DNA of 13,249 nt from Cellvibrionaceae bacterium (GTDB lineage Bacteria > Pseudomonadota > Gammaproteobacteria > Pseudomonadales > Cellvibrionaceae): NCBI GenBank assembly GCA_025800435.1, contig JAOXRV010000758.1:1-13249 (forward strand). Reading direction: 5' to 3'. Made by a program: the position numbers and the translations under genes. Below the pieces are notes generated by a model. That model was given only the letters and a program-made list of their open reading frames with translations, searched no databases and was not told where the DNA came from. Within the stretch, counting starts at the first letter, position 1, and every line of letters begins with the position of its first letter. Of this stretch, positions 1 through 6,472 are shown in pieces.

Positions 1-2
1 CC

Positions 3-551
3 AGTTTGGCTGTTAATAGTGCGGGCGTGCAATTGGCCAAAGAATTTCTCAGTTACAGCAGCGACGAGTTTAGCTGGGTTGTTAATGTCAATCTCATTGG
101 CAGTCGCAACTTCGCTGCGGCGGTTTTGCCGTTAATGGCAACAGGCGGACGCTTGGCGCTGGTGGCTTCCCTGGCCGGTTTGCTTACAAGTTATAGCTAC
201 GCCGCTTACAATGCTTCAAAACACGGGGTGGTGGGCCTGGCCGGCGCCCTGCGCATGGATTGTATTCCACTGGGTGTCGAGGTCTCGGTTATTTGTCCGC
301 CTGAGGTGGAAACCCCAATGGTTGAAGAAGAGCGCAAGACCATGCACCCCATTGCCAAGCAACAAAAAGAGGTGGCCGGTAGCCTCAGCTTAGAGCAGGC
401 CGGGGAAGAAATTTTAAGTGCCTTAGGGCGCGGTAAATATATGATTATCCCCGGCTTTAGGGCGCGCTGGGTCTGGCGCATAAGCCGCTGGCTGCCGAAC
501 ACTATGGCCACTATTAGCAGTGCTATGGTGCGCAAGTTTAGCGATACTTAA
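3..551 (+). CDS. Short-chain dehydrogenase/reductase, 5' end cut by the window edge
   Basis: This is the C-terminal part of an NAD(P)-dependent SDR oxidoreductase. The frame is open to the left edge, so the TTG at 6 is not a real start. The cofactor glycine motif lies outside the window. Visible family marks, numbered from the leucine at base 6, are a VNSAG version of the NNAG motif (residues 3-7), the VNLIG asparagine (29), catalytic Ser55 and the YNASK motif with Tyr68 and Lys72, thirteen residues after the serine as usual. The segment PPEVETPMVEEE (98-109) and the GKYMIIPG stretch resemble 3-ketodihydrosphingosine reductase-like SDRs, which would reduce a 3-keto sphingoid base, but this subfamily call is only an inference. 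The basic, tryptophan-rich tail (about 152-181) could contact a membrane. It ends with TAA, 124 nt before the next gene on the same strand. Confidence 0.85.
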   Translation, partial: SLAVNSAGVQLAKEFLSYSSDEFSWVVNVNLIGSRNFAAAVLPLMATGGRLALVASLAGLLTSYSYAAYNASKHGVVGLAGALRMDCIPLGVEVSVICPPEVETPMVEEERKTMHPIAKQQKEVAGSLSLEQAGEEILSALGRGKYMIIPGFRARWVWRISRWLPNTMATISSAMVRKFSDT

Positions 552-621
552 TATGTCGTTGAACCCAGCGCCTGCCATGCCTGTTAGTGCCTTGCGCTTA
601 TTGACTTTGCTGCACGGCTAG

Positions 622-650
622 TTGAGCATTGGTGGCCTAGAGAAAATAAT
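622..650 (+). promoter_or_regulatory. Candidate sigma-70 promoter of the amidohydrolase gene
   Basis: TTGAGC (622-627, 4/6 to consensus), a 17-nt spacer and AATAAT (645-650, 5/6). Transcription would begin near 657, giving a leader of about 20 nt before the ATG at 676. If it is real, the in-frame TTG at 622 cannot be the start codon, because it would be the -35 box itself. Seen by eye only. Confidence 0.4.
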
Positions 651-675
651 CAATAACAGAAATCGAGACGTCAAT

Positions 676-2424
676 ATGAATAGGCTTTATTATTTAGGGT
701 TGTTGCTTGTCCTGTCATTCTCTATGCCTCTATACGGGGCCGATCAAATCTTTGTAAATGGCAAATTCTATACCCAGGCCGAGCGGCAGCCTTGGGCCGA
801 GGCGGTGGTGGTGCGCGATGGTCGCTTTGCCTATGTGGGCGATATAAAAACCGCGCGCCAAAAAGCGGTAAAAGGTGCGCGCGAGTGGGACTTAGGTGGG
901 CGTCTGGTTTTACCCGGCTTGATCGATACCCACGCCCATGTGGTTTTTGGTTCGGTTATGGGCTCGGGGCTTATCATTAATAATGCCGAGCCTACGGTGG
1001 AATCCTATCTAAAGCAATTGCGTGCCTACGCCGAGGCCAACCCAGATTTACCAGCAATATTTGGCTTTGGCTTTTACGCCAATGTGTTTGGCGAGGCGGG
1101 GCCGCTTAGTTCTCAGCTCGATAGTGTGGTGGCGGATAAGCCGGTGGTGTTGCTGGATGATGGCGCCCACAGTGCCTGGGGTAATAGCCTAGCCTTTAAA
1201 CTTAGCGGTATTGATAAGAATACTCCCGATCCGGTGCCGGGTGCCCACTATTTTCGTCGCGATGCCAGCGGCGCGCCCACCGGCTTTGCGCTGGAGCCGA
1301 TGGCAATCGCCATGTTATTGCAATCCACTGGGGTGACCAGCACCGAGTATATCGAGGCGGTGTTAAGCCAGTTCTTGCCAATGCTACCGGCCATGGGTTT
1401 TACCACCGTGTTTGATGCGGGCATGATCATGGCGACCGAGATGGGGCATGAGGCCTTGCGTAAACTAGAGCAAAAACAACAGCTCAATACGCGCTTGGTA
1501 ACTTCCTATAGTCTGTTTGTGCCCGAGCAAGTTGAAGGCATTGTCGAAGCCCTGAAAACCCATCAGAAAAAATACCGTAGCGCACGTATCAGCCCCAACA
1601 CCTTAAAGATACATAATGACGGCACCACCGAGGCCGAGTCAGCTGCGCAGTTCCAGCCCTATTTGAACAATCCCGATAATCGCGGTGCGATGATTCTTCA
1701 GGGTGAGGCGCTGGCCGAGCTGACCGAAAAGGTGGCGGCGGCGGGCTTTAATATCCATGCCCACGCCCTGGGTGAGCGGGCGGTTAAAGAGACCTTGGAC
1801 GCCTTTGCAAAAGCACGGGCCAAGGGGCACAAGAACCGCTTTACCATGGCCCATGTGGAACTGATTCGCCCCGCCGATCAGGGTCGTTTTGGCGAGCTGG
1901 ATATCACCATTCAAACCACACCAGTTTGGGCCGCCTATGGCCGCGGGCACGCCCGGGCGGTGCTTGGGGGCGAGCGTGCCAGCCGTATTTACAGTTACGG
2001 TGAGGCTTTGCGCAAGGGCGCGCGCCTAACCTTTGGTAGCGATTTTCCGGTCAGCAATGGCTTGCAGGGGCTAAACCCCATGGTGCAGATTGAATCGGGC
2101 ATTACCCGCGCGCTGCCTGGTGCCGCAGTGGGCAGCGGGCAGCCCCTGACCGGGTCTCAGCTGAGTTTGGCGCGAATGATCCAAGGCTATACCATCGATG
2201 CCGCTTACCAGCTGGGGCTGGAGCAGCAAGTGGGCTCTATTGAAGTGGGCAAAAGTGCGGATATGGCGGTGATGGAGCAAAATATATTTGCCCTGGCACC
2301 CCAGCACATTCACGCCGCCCCGGTGTATATGACTTTGTTACAGGGGCAGCCGGTGTATCACGCTGAGCAGGCGCCGGCAGAAGTGAAATCGCTTATTAAG
2401 GCTACGGCGGCGGGGCAGCATTGA
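676..2424 (+). CDS. Exported amidohydrolase (amidohydrolase family 3, YtcJ-like)
   Basis: A 582-residue metal-dependent hydrolase of the amidohydrolase superfamily. The family acts on amide or other C-N bonds with a metal-bound water; the substrate cannot be told from sequence. Visible marks are LPGLIDTHAH with metal ligands His86 and His88, LKIHNDG with Lys311 (the likely bridging, carboxylated lysine), NIHAHALGER (His361/His363), MAHVE (His393) and FGSDFPV with Asp456, the usual catalytic aspartate. A C-terminal SADMAV segment closes the composite beta-domain. The N-terminus is MNR, then a hydrophobic stretch (about 5-19) and a likely cleavage near residues 21-22, so a periplasmic or lipid-free exported protein is expected. 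The reading frame extends to a TTG at 622, but the ATG at 676 starts a clean signal peptide and has a weak GAGA ribosome-binding site 7 nt upstream. Its TGA abuts the stop codon of the convergent CheX-like gene. Confidence 0.88.
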   Translation: MNRLYYLGLLLVLSFSMPLYGADQIFVNGKFYTQAERQPWAEAVVVRDGRFAYVGDIKTARQKAVKGAREWDLGGRLVLPGLIDTHAHVVFGSVMGSGLIINNAEPTVESYLKQLRAYAEANPDLPAIFGFGFYANVFGEAGPLSSQLDSVVADKPVVLLDDGAHSAWGNSLAFKLSGIDKNTPDPVPGAHYFRRDASGAPTGFALEPMAIAMLLQSTGVTSTEYIEAVLSQFLPMLPAMGFTTVFDAGMIMATEMGHEALRKLEQKQQLNTRLVTSYSLFVPEQVEGIVEALKTHQKKYRSARISPNTLKIHNDGTTEAESAAQFQPYLNNPDNRGAMILQGEALAELTEKVAAAGFNIHAHALGERAVKETLDAFAKARAKGHKNRFTMAHVELIRPADQGRFGELDITIQTTPVWAAYGRGHARAVLGGERASRIYSYGEALRKGARLTFGSDFPVSNGLQGLNPMVQIESGITRALPGAAVGSGQPLTGSQLSLARMIQGYTIDAAYQLGLEQQVGSIEVGKSADMAVMEQNIFALAPQHIHAAPVYMTLLQGQPVYHAEQAPAEVKSLIKATAAGQH

Positions 2425-3282
2425 TTACTCGCTGCTGCACATTAAAAAACTGCCCAGCTCCGACTCCATGCGCAAGTAGGTAACTTGCTCATAGGTAGCT
2501 GCCAGCACGTCTATGTTGCGGTTAAAAATAGGAGGCCTGATCTTGTAGCTGCAATCATCGTGGGTGATGTCTTTGGCATAGTAACCGCAGATCAGGTTTA
2601 GAAACTCACCGCTGGCGTCCCAGGCCAGCTCTAAATCCAGTTCGGATTCGGGTATCTTGATAAAACGACTGGCAACGCCGTATAAAAATCGCTCCTGGCA
2701 GGCTAGGCTTACGGTACTGTCTCGCACACTTTCAATACCGATATTGCTCAGATAGTAGCTGTCCGCCTCATAGGGCAGCTCTTCGGGTTTGCAAATGCCC
2801 AATAAATGCACCTCCAGGCCGAGGCTGCGTTTGAATAAGCTGCACGCAATACCGCCAAGGGCATTGCTGTTATAGGTGCTGCCGTGCTGCTTAATCGCCT
2901 GGCTTAGGTGTTGGTCAATCTGGGCTTGTTCTTGGCGGTAAAGCTGCAATTGTTCTTGGATTCGCTCCGGGCTTAAGAAACCCAGCTCGGCCAGGGCCTC
3001 TGCAAAATCCTTGCGGCCCTGTTTTTGCAGGCTGATCAGTTGTTGCAGTTGCTTTATATTTAAAAAGCGCTGGGAGATTGCAAGGTCGCCAAAACGGTCG
3101 TGGCTGATGCGTTGGCGCTGCTCAATTAGATCCAGTTGGCGGTCGCTCAACAGCTCTTTATCGCGTGCCAGTTTGCCTAGGGATTGAGCCTCGGCGCGCT
3201 GATGGGCCAGGGTTTTTAGCAGCTGCTCAGGGGTTATTAGGCCCCTTTCCAGCAGCGATTGCTCGAACAGCTTAGTTGCCAT
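2425..3282 (-). CDS. CheX-type receiver phosphatase with four MshEN-like N-terminal repeats
   Basis: A two-part cytoplasmic protein. Numbering here is from the first ATG at 3288. Residues 7-30, 36-59, 65-88 and 94-117 are four copies of a 24-residue helical motif at an exact 29-residue period. Each fits the MshEN/GspE-N pattern (G at 3, hydrophobics at 6-7 and 11-12, G at 10, hydrophobic at 17 and about 21, Q at 24), but arginine 1 survives only in the third copy (R65). Residues about 135-287 form a CheC/CheX-like domain. It contains ExxN (E228, N231, in GEFLNLICG), the phosphatase active-site motif of that family, which dephosphorylates CheY-type receivers. The start was set at the second ATG (3282) because a GAGG sequence lies 6 nt upstream of it and directly abuts the first. 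It follows the receiver gene by 6 nt (12 nt to the preferred start), so the two are surely co-transcribed. The receiver next door is the obvious substrate. The c-di-GMP role of the repeats is inference. Confidence 0.8.
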   Translation of the reverse strand: MATKLFEQSLLERGLITPEQLLKTLAHQRAEAQSLGKLARDKELLSDRQLDLIEQRQRISHDRFGDLAISQRFLNIKQLQQLISLQKQGRKDFAEALAELGFLSPERIQEQLQLYRQEQAQIDQHLSQAIKQHGSTYNSNALGGIACSLFKRSLGLEVHLLGICKPEELPYEADSYYLSNIGIESVRDSTVSLACQERFLYGVASRFIKIPESELDLELAWDASGEFLNLICGYYAKDITHDDCSYKIRPPIFNRNIDVLAATYEQVTYLRMESELGSFLMCSSE

Positions 3283-3292
3283 GCCCATCCTC
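3283..3292 (-). promoter_or_regulatory. Ribosome-binding site that favours the second ATG of the CheX-like gene
   Basis: On the minus strand GAGG (3289-3292) is followed by ATGGGC and then ATG. The spacing is 0 nt to the first ATG and 6 nt to the second, so translation most likely begins at 3282, giving 285 residues rather than 287. Confidence 0.55.
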
Positions 3293-3294
3293 GT

Positions 3295-3657
3295 TTATCT
3301 CAGTTCGCTTAAGGCGTGCAGCAGAACGTCTTCTGCATAGGGCTTTTGAATATAGGTGGAAGCGCCGAGCAATAGGCACTCCTCGATATCTTGTTCTGAG
3401 CCCAGCGAACTCACCACGACGACTTTGGCGCTGGGGCTATCCTTGATTATTTCGCGCAGGGCTTGCTTGCCGTCAACTTGGGGCATTACCAAATCGAGCA
3501 TTACCAAGTCGGGCTGCAGCTGTTTAAATTTCTCTATAGCCTCCTGGCCACTGCTGGCTTCGCCGATCACATCGTAACCGTGTCCGCTTAGCAGGCGCTT
3601 GGCTAACATGCGCAAAGAGCGCGAATCATCACAAATTAAAACGGTGTTGTTATCCAT
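3295..3657 (-). CDS. Stand-alone CheY-like response regulator receiver
   Basis: A 120-residue single-domain receiver with no output domain. It carries the full phosphorylation set: acidic pair Asp10-Asp11, phospho-acceptor Asp55 (in VMLDLVMP), switch serine 83 or 84 (VVVVSS), aromatic switch Tyr102 and Lys105 followed by proline. It should therefore take phosphate from a histidine kinase and change partner binding. No kinase is in the window, so the donor lies elsewhere. It is the first gene of a two-gene unit, with the CheX-like phosphatase gene starting 6 nt after its stop; the pairing implies that its phosphate is removed by that protein. The ATG has no strong Shine-Dalgarno sequence (the upstream minus strand reads CCTTGGGTTAACAATAC), but no better start exists and the domain begins at once. 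Closest in type to CheY or CheY-like regulators of motility or surface behaviour. Confidence 0.93.
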   Translation of the reverse strand: MDNNTVLICDDSRSLRMLAKRLLSGHGYDVIGEASSGQEAIEKFKQLQPDLVMLDLVMPQVDGKQALREIIKDSPSAKVVVVSSLGSEQDIEECLLLGASTYIQKPYAEDVLLHALSELR

Positions 3658-4000
3658 GTATTGTTAACCCAAGGGTCCATCGTCAGGTGGCGCACTGTAG
3701 GACAAATATTCGCCTTATTTTCAGTATAGGCCTGTTATTGGACTTTGCTCGTTGCTGTGGATAGTTGGTGGAGGTCCCTAGTTCTATTATTAATGGCGGG
3801 GAAATTACTGGTTGCTAAAAATTAGATCATGTGAAACTATTATTGACTAATAAATAGTGACTGAAAAAACCTTTTAATCAAATAAAATTAAGTAGTATTT
3901 ATGAATAAGAGGGATAAAAGGAATAAGAGGAATAAGAATCTTCAGCTCCCATGGTTGGGGCTTATTTACAGTTACTTATATCACCTAATTCAGAGTGTGG
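3658..4000. other. Divergent intergenic region between the receiver and GGDEF-EAL genes
   Basis: A 343-nt AT-rich stretch that must hold both divergent promoters. On the minus strand TATACT (3723-3728) is a fair -10 for the receiver gene but has no convincing -35. On the plus strand TTGACT (3843-3848) looks like a -35, yet the nearest good -10 words (TTTAAT at 3873, TAAAAT at 3883) are too far away. The clearest structures are the 9-bp tandem repeat at 3903-3938 and a small ORF that starts at 3901; both are listed separately. No terminator, tRNA or riboswitch was recognised. Confidence 0.6.
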
Positions 4001-4056
4001 ATGCAGCGTCCGCGTTTTATCCGCATAGAAGGGGGTATCTTGGTACCTCTCTTTAA
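3901..4056 (+). CDS. Possible small ORF of 51 codons upstream of the GGDEF-EAL gene
   Basis: ATG at 3901 to TAA at 4054-4056. The predicted peptide has a strongly basic head, MNKRDKRNKRNKN, encoded by the tandem 9-bp repeat. A tyrosine- and leucine-rich hydrophobic stretch follows (about residues 14-30), then a short tail. It overlaps the 5' end of the GGDEF-EAL gene in another frame. If that gene starts at the TTG at 4040, its ribosome-binding site lies inside the last codons of this ORF, which would allow translational coupling. There is no strong Shine-Dalgarno sequence before the ATG. I do not recognise the peptide; chance is a real possibility. Confidence 0.2.
   Translation: MNKRDKRNKRNKNLQLPWLGLIYSYLYHLIQSVDAASAFYPHRRGYLGTSL
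3903..3938 (+). repeat. Four tandem copies of a 9-bp purine-rich unit
   Basis: Units GAATAAGAG, GGATAAAAG, GAATAAGAG and GAATAAGAA stand head to tail, a 9-nt period with two exact copies. The array lies about 60-100 nt upstream of the GGDEF-EAL start and also encodes the Lys/Arg/Asn head of the possible small ORF. It could be a set of operator half-sites, a flexible DNA element or a slippage-prone repeat. Confidence 0.75.
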
Positions 4057-6472
4057 CCCTGTTCTCGATGCGATTCCCGATAGCCTAATCATTGTTGACA
4101 ACAATGGTGAGATTATTTGGTGTAATGCCAAAATTGAACAGCTGCTTGCCTATTACCCCGGCGAACTGCTGGGCAGGTCCGTTGAAGTTTTAGTGCCCGA
4201 GGCTTATCGCCACAATCATCACCAGGCCCGCGCCAATTACACCGCAAACCCCAGCCATCGGCCCATGGGTAGCTCGGTGCCTCTGTTTGCCCTGGCTAAA
4301 AATGGTGAGCGGGTACCGGTTGATATTGAGTTGGCACCGCTGCGCTGGCAAGACCAAGATTGTGTGATGGCGGTGTTGCGCTGCCGGGTAACCAAACTGG
4401 CCAAAGAAGAAGAGCAGCAAAAATTACTGCGCGAAAATGAAGAGCGTTTGCGTCGTTCCCAGTCTATTGCCCGTATCGGTACCTGGGATTGGACCCTGGT
4501 CAATGATCGAGTGGTGTGGTCTGACGAGGTTTATAATATTTTGGGCCTGGCCAAGGGCGGCAAGGCCTTTAGCCCCGCCGCTGCAGAGCAGTATATGCCC
4601 CCAGATGATGTGGAGATGCTAAAAGCTAAGATTGCATCGGCCCTTAAGAATGAATCCACATTTGAGGTTGAGCACCGTATTTGTCGGCCCGACGGCAAAG
4701 AACGCTTTGTACAGCAGGTTGGCGAGGTTTATTACAACGCCAAGGGTCGGCCCGTCAGAGTGCTGGGCACCATTCAAGATGTTACTCAAGAGCGTGAGTA
4801 CCGCAGTCAGCAGCGGCTATTTCAAACCATATTTGAATACGCCAACGAAGGTATTCTGAGCCTCGATTCCAATTACCGCATAATGTCCGTTAACCCGGTG
4901 GTAGAGTCCTTGGTCGGCTACAATAAGGCTAGCCTTATTGGCCGCGACGCTAGCATGTTGTTGCCCAGGGGGAAGCGCAAGCAATATGTTGACGAAATTC
5001 TGGAGCCGCTGAGCCGCTTTGGCAGTTGGCGCGGCGAGCTCGATATGCAGCCACTTAATGCGCCGGCCTTTCCGGTACTGTTGTCACTGGCAATGGTGCC
5101 CGATGTTGAAGGCGGTAGGCACAATATGGTTGCTACCATTAGCGATATTTCCAAGCTTAAGCTCAATGAGTCGCAATTGGATTTCCTGGCCCATTACGAC
5201 CAGCTAACCCGTCTGCCTAACCGCACCTTATTTTTGCGCGAGCTCAATAAAAACATTGAGCAGGCCGCGATCAGCGGTGAGCGCCTGGGCCTTTTGTATA
5301 TTGATTTGGATGGCTTTAAGCAAATTAATGATAGCCAGGGCCACAGCGCTGGTGATGAACTACTGTTTGAGGTTGCCCAGCAGCTGCGCAGCTGTGTCAA
5401 TGTGGATGTGCTGGTGTCGCGTCTTGGGGGCGATGAGTTTGCGGTACTGACACCGCGCCACAGTAATGAGCCGATCGAAAAACTGGCGGAAAAGATTATT
5501 CAGAGTTTGCAGCTGCGCAAGGATTTTGGAGATCACAGTTTGGCTGTCAGTGCCAGTGTTGGCATTGCCTGTTACCCAGAGGATGGTACCGGGCCACTGG
5601 AGCTGATTAAAAAAGCCGACCAAGCTATGTACGAGGCCAAGGGCAATGGCAAGAACAGCTACCAGCGTTACAACCGCAAAATGGGTGATATGCTGCGCTA
5701 TCGTCTACAGTTGACATCGGACCTGGCCAAAGCGATTGAGCAGCGCCATCTGTGCCTGTATCTGCAGCCCAAATTTAATGTCGATAACCCCGGCTTTGCC
5801 GAGGTAGAGGCGCTATTGCGCTGGCCCCATGATCGGCGTGGCCTGGTGCCGCCGGGAGATTTTATTCCCCTGGCTGAGGAAACAGGGCAGATCTTGGCGC
5901 TGGGCAAGCAGGTTATCGAGCTGGTGTGCGAGTTTGTACGGCAGTGGCGCCGGGCTACCGATGAAAGCATTAAAGTAGCCGTGAACCTCTCGGCGCGCCA
6001 GTTACACGATAAAAACCTGCTGGCGGATATTGCCTCGGTATTAGAGTGTTATGGAGTGCCTGCCAGTTGCCTGGAGTTTGAAATTACTGAGAGCGTGGTG
6101 ATGTACGATGTGGATTCCAGCTTGCGGGTATTTGCCGGGCTTAAAGCCATGGGCAGTTCTATTGCCATCGATGACTTTGGCACCGGCTACTCCTCATTGA
6201 GCTACCTTAAAAAACTGCCGGTCGATACCCTTAAGATCGACCGCAGTTTTATTGCGCCACTGCCTAACAGCGCCGATGATCTGGCGATTGTACGGGCGAT
6301 TATCTCTATGGCCAAAAGCCTCAATATGAATGTGGTGGCCGAGGGTGTAGAGACCCACGCCCAACAGCAGTTATTGATTGAGCTGGGTTGCCAACAATTG
6401 CAGGGCTTCTACTTTGGCCGCCCAATTCCTGTGGCTGATTTTATGCGCGATACCGTCTTTTTGGATGCTTAA
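4001..6472 (+). CDS. Triple-PAS diguanylate cyclase/phosphodiesterase (GGDEF-EAL)
   Basis: A protein of 823 residues with no membrane segment seen. Numbered from the ATG at 4001, it has three PAS domains (about 18-130, 150-265, 272-388), a GGDEF domain (about 392-555) and an EAL domain (about 568-820). GGDEF (476-480) is intact, so c-di-GMP synthesis is possible. The RxxD inhibitory site before it is absent, because the aligned residues read NVDV. The EAL domain keeps EAL (603-605), the NLS asparagine, ITES, DDFGTGYSS (724-732), the TLKIDRSF lysine, AEGVET and QGFYFGRP, so breakdown of c-di-GMP to pGpG is expected. The PAS domains suggest redox, light or ligand input; no ligand can be named. 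Start: ATG 4001 has little ribosome-binding sequence, whereas an in-frame TTG at 4040 sits 4 nt after a GAAGGGGG sequence and just before the first PAS domain, so it may be the true start. Its TAA overlaps the creD stop. Confidence 0.93.
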   Translation: MQRPRFIRIEGGILVPLFNPVLDAIPDSLIIVDNNGEIIWCNAKIEQLLAYYPGELLGRSVEVLVPEAYRHNHHQARANYTANPSHRPMGSSVPLFALAKNGERVPVDIELAPLRWQDQDCVMAVLRCRVTKLAKEEEQQKLLRENEERLRRSQSIARIGTWDWTLVNDRVVWSDEVYNILGLAKGGKAFSPAAAEQYMPPDDVEMLKAKIASALKNESTFEVEHRICRPDGKERFVQQVGEVYYNAKGRPVRVLGTIQDVTQEREYRSQQRLFQTIFEYANEGILSLDSNYRIMSVNPVVESLVGYNKASLIGRDASMLLPRGKRKQYVDEILEPLSRFGSWRGELDMQPLNAPAFPVLLSLAMVPDVEGGRHNMVATISDISKLKLNESQLDFLAHYDQLTRLPNRTLFLRELNKNIEQAAISGERLGLLYIDLDGFKQINDSQGHSAGDELLFEVAQQLRSCVNVDVLVSRLGGDEFAVLTPRHSNEPIEKLAEKIIQSLQLRKDFGDHSLAVSASVGIACYPEDGTGPLELIKKADQAMYEAKGNGKNSYQRYNRKMGDMLRYRLQLTSDLAKAIEQRHLCLYLQPKFNVDNPGFAEVEALLRWPHDRRGLVPPGDFIPLAEETGQILALGKQVIELVCEFVRQWRRATDESIKVAVNLSARQLHDKNLLADIASVLECYGVPASCLEFEITESVVMYDVDSSLRVFAGLKAMGSSIAIDDFGTGYSSLSYLKKLPVDTLKIDRSFIAPLPNSADDLAIVRAIISMAKSLNMNVVAEGVETHAQQQLLIELGCQQLQGFYFGRPIPVADFMRDTVFLDA
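4029..4042 (+). promoter_or_regulatory. Strong Shine-Dalgarno before an alternative TTG start of the GGDEF-EAL gene
   Basis: AAGGGGG (4029-4035), then TATC, then TTG (4040-4042), in frame with the large ORF. This would give 810 residues beginning (L/M)VPLFNPVLDAIPDS, a typical PAS-domain opening. It is a better match than anything in front of the GTG at 3995 or the ATG at 4001. Confidence 0.4.

Noticed and set aside
622..675. N-terminal extension of the amidohydrolase from TTG 622
   Set aside because: It would put 18 polar residues before a clear signal peptide, and the TTG coincides with a likely -35 box.
1639..1950. Minus-strand ORF inside the amidohydrolase
   Set aside because: Antisense shadow with no ribosome-binding site or domain.
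3843..3888. Sigma-70 promoter from TTGACT to TTTAAT or TAAAAT
   Set aside because: Spacers of 24 nt and more than 30 nt are outside the working range, so it was not listed as a promoter.
3903..3938. Short tandem repeats as a CRISPR array
   Set aside because: The units are 9 bp, contiguous and without spacers.
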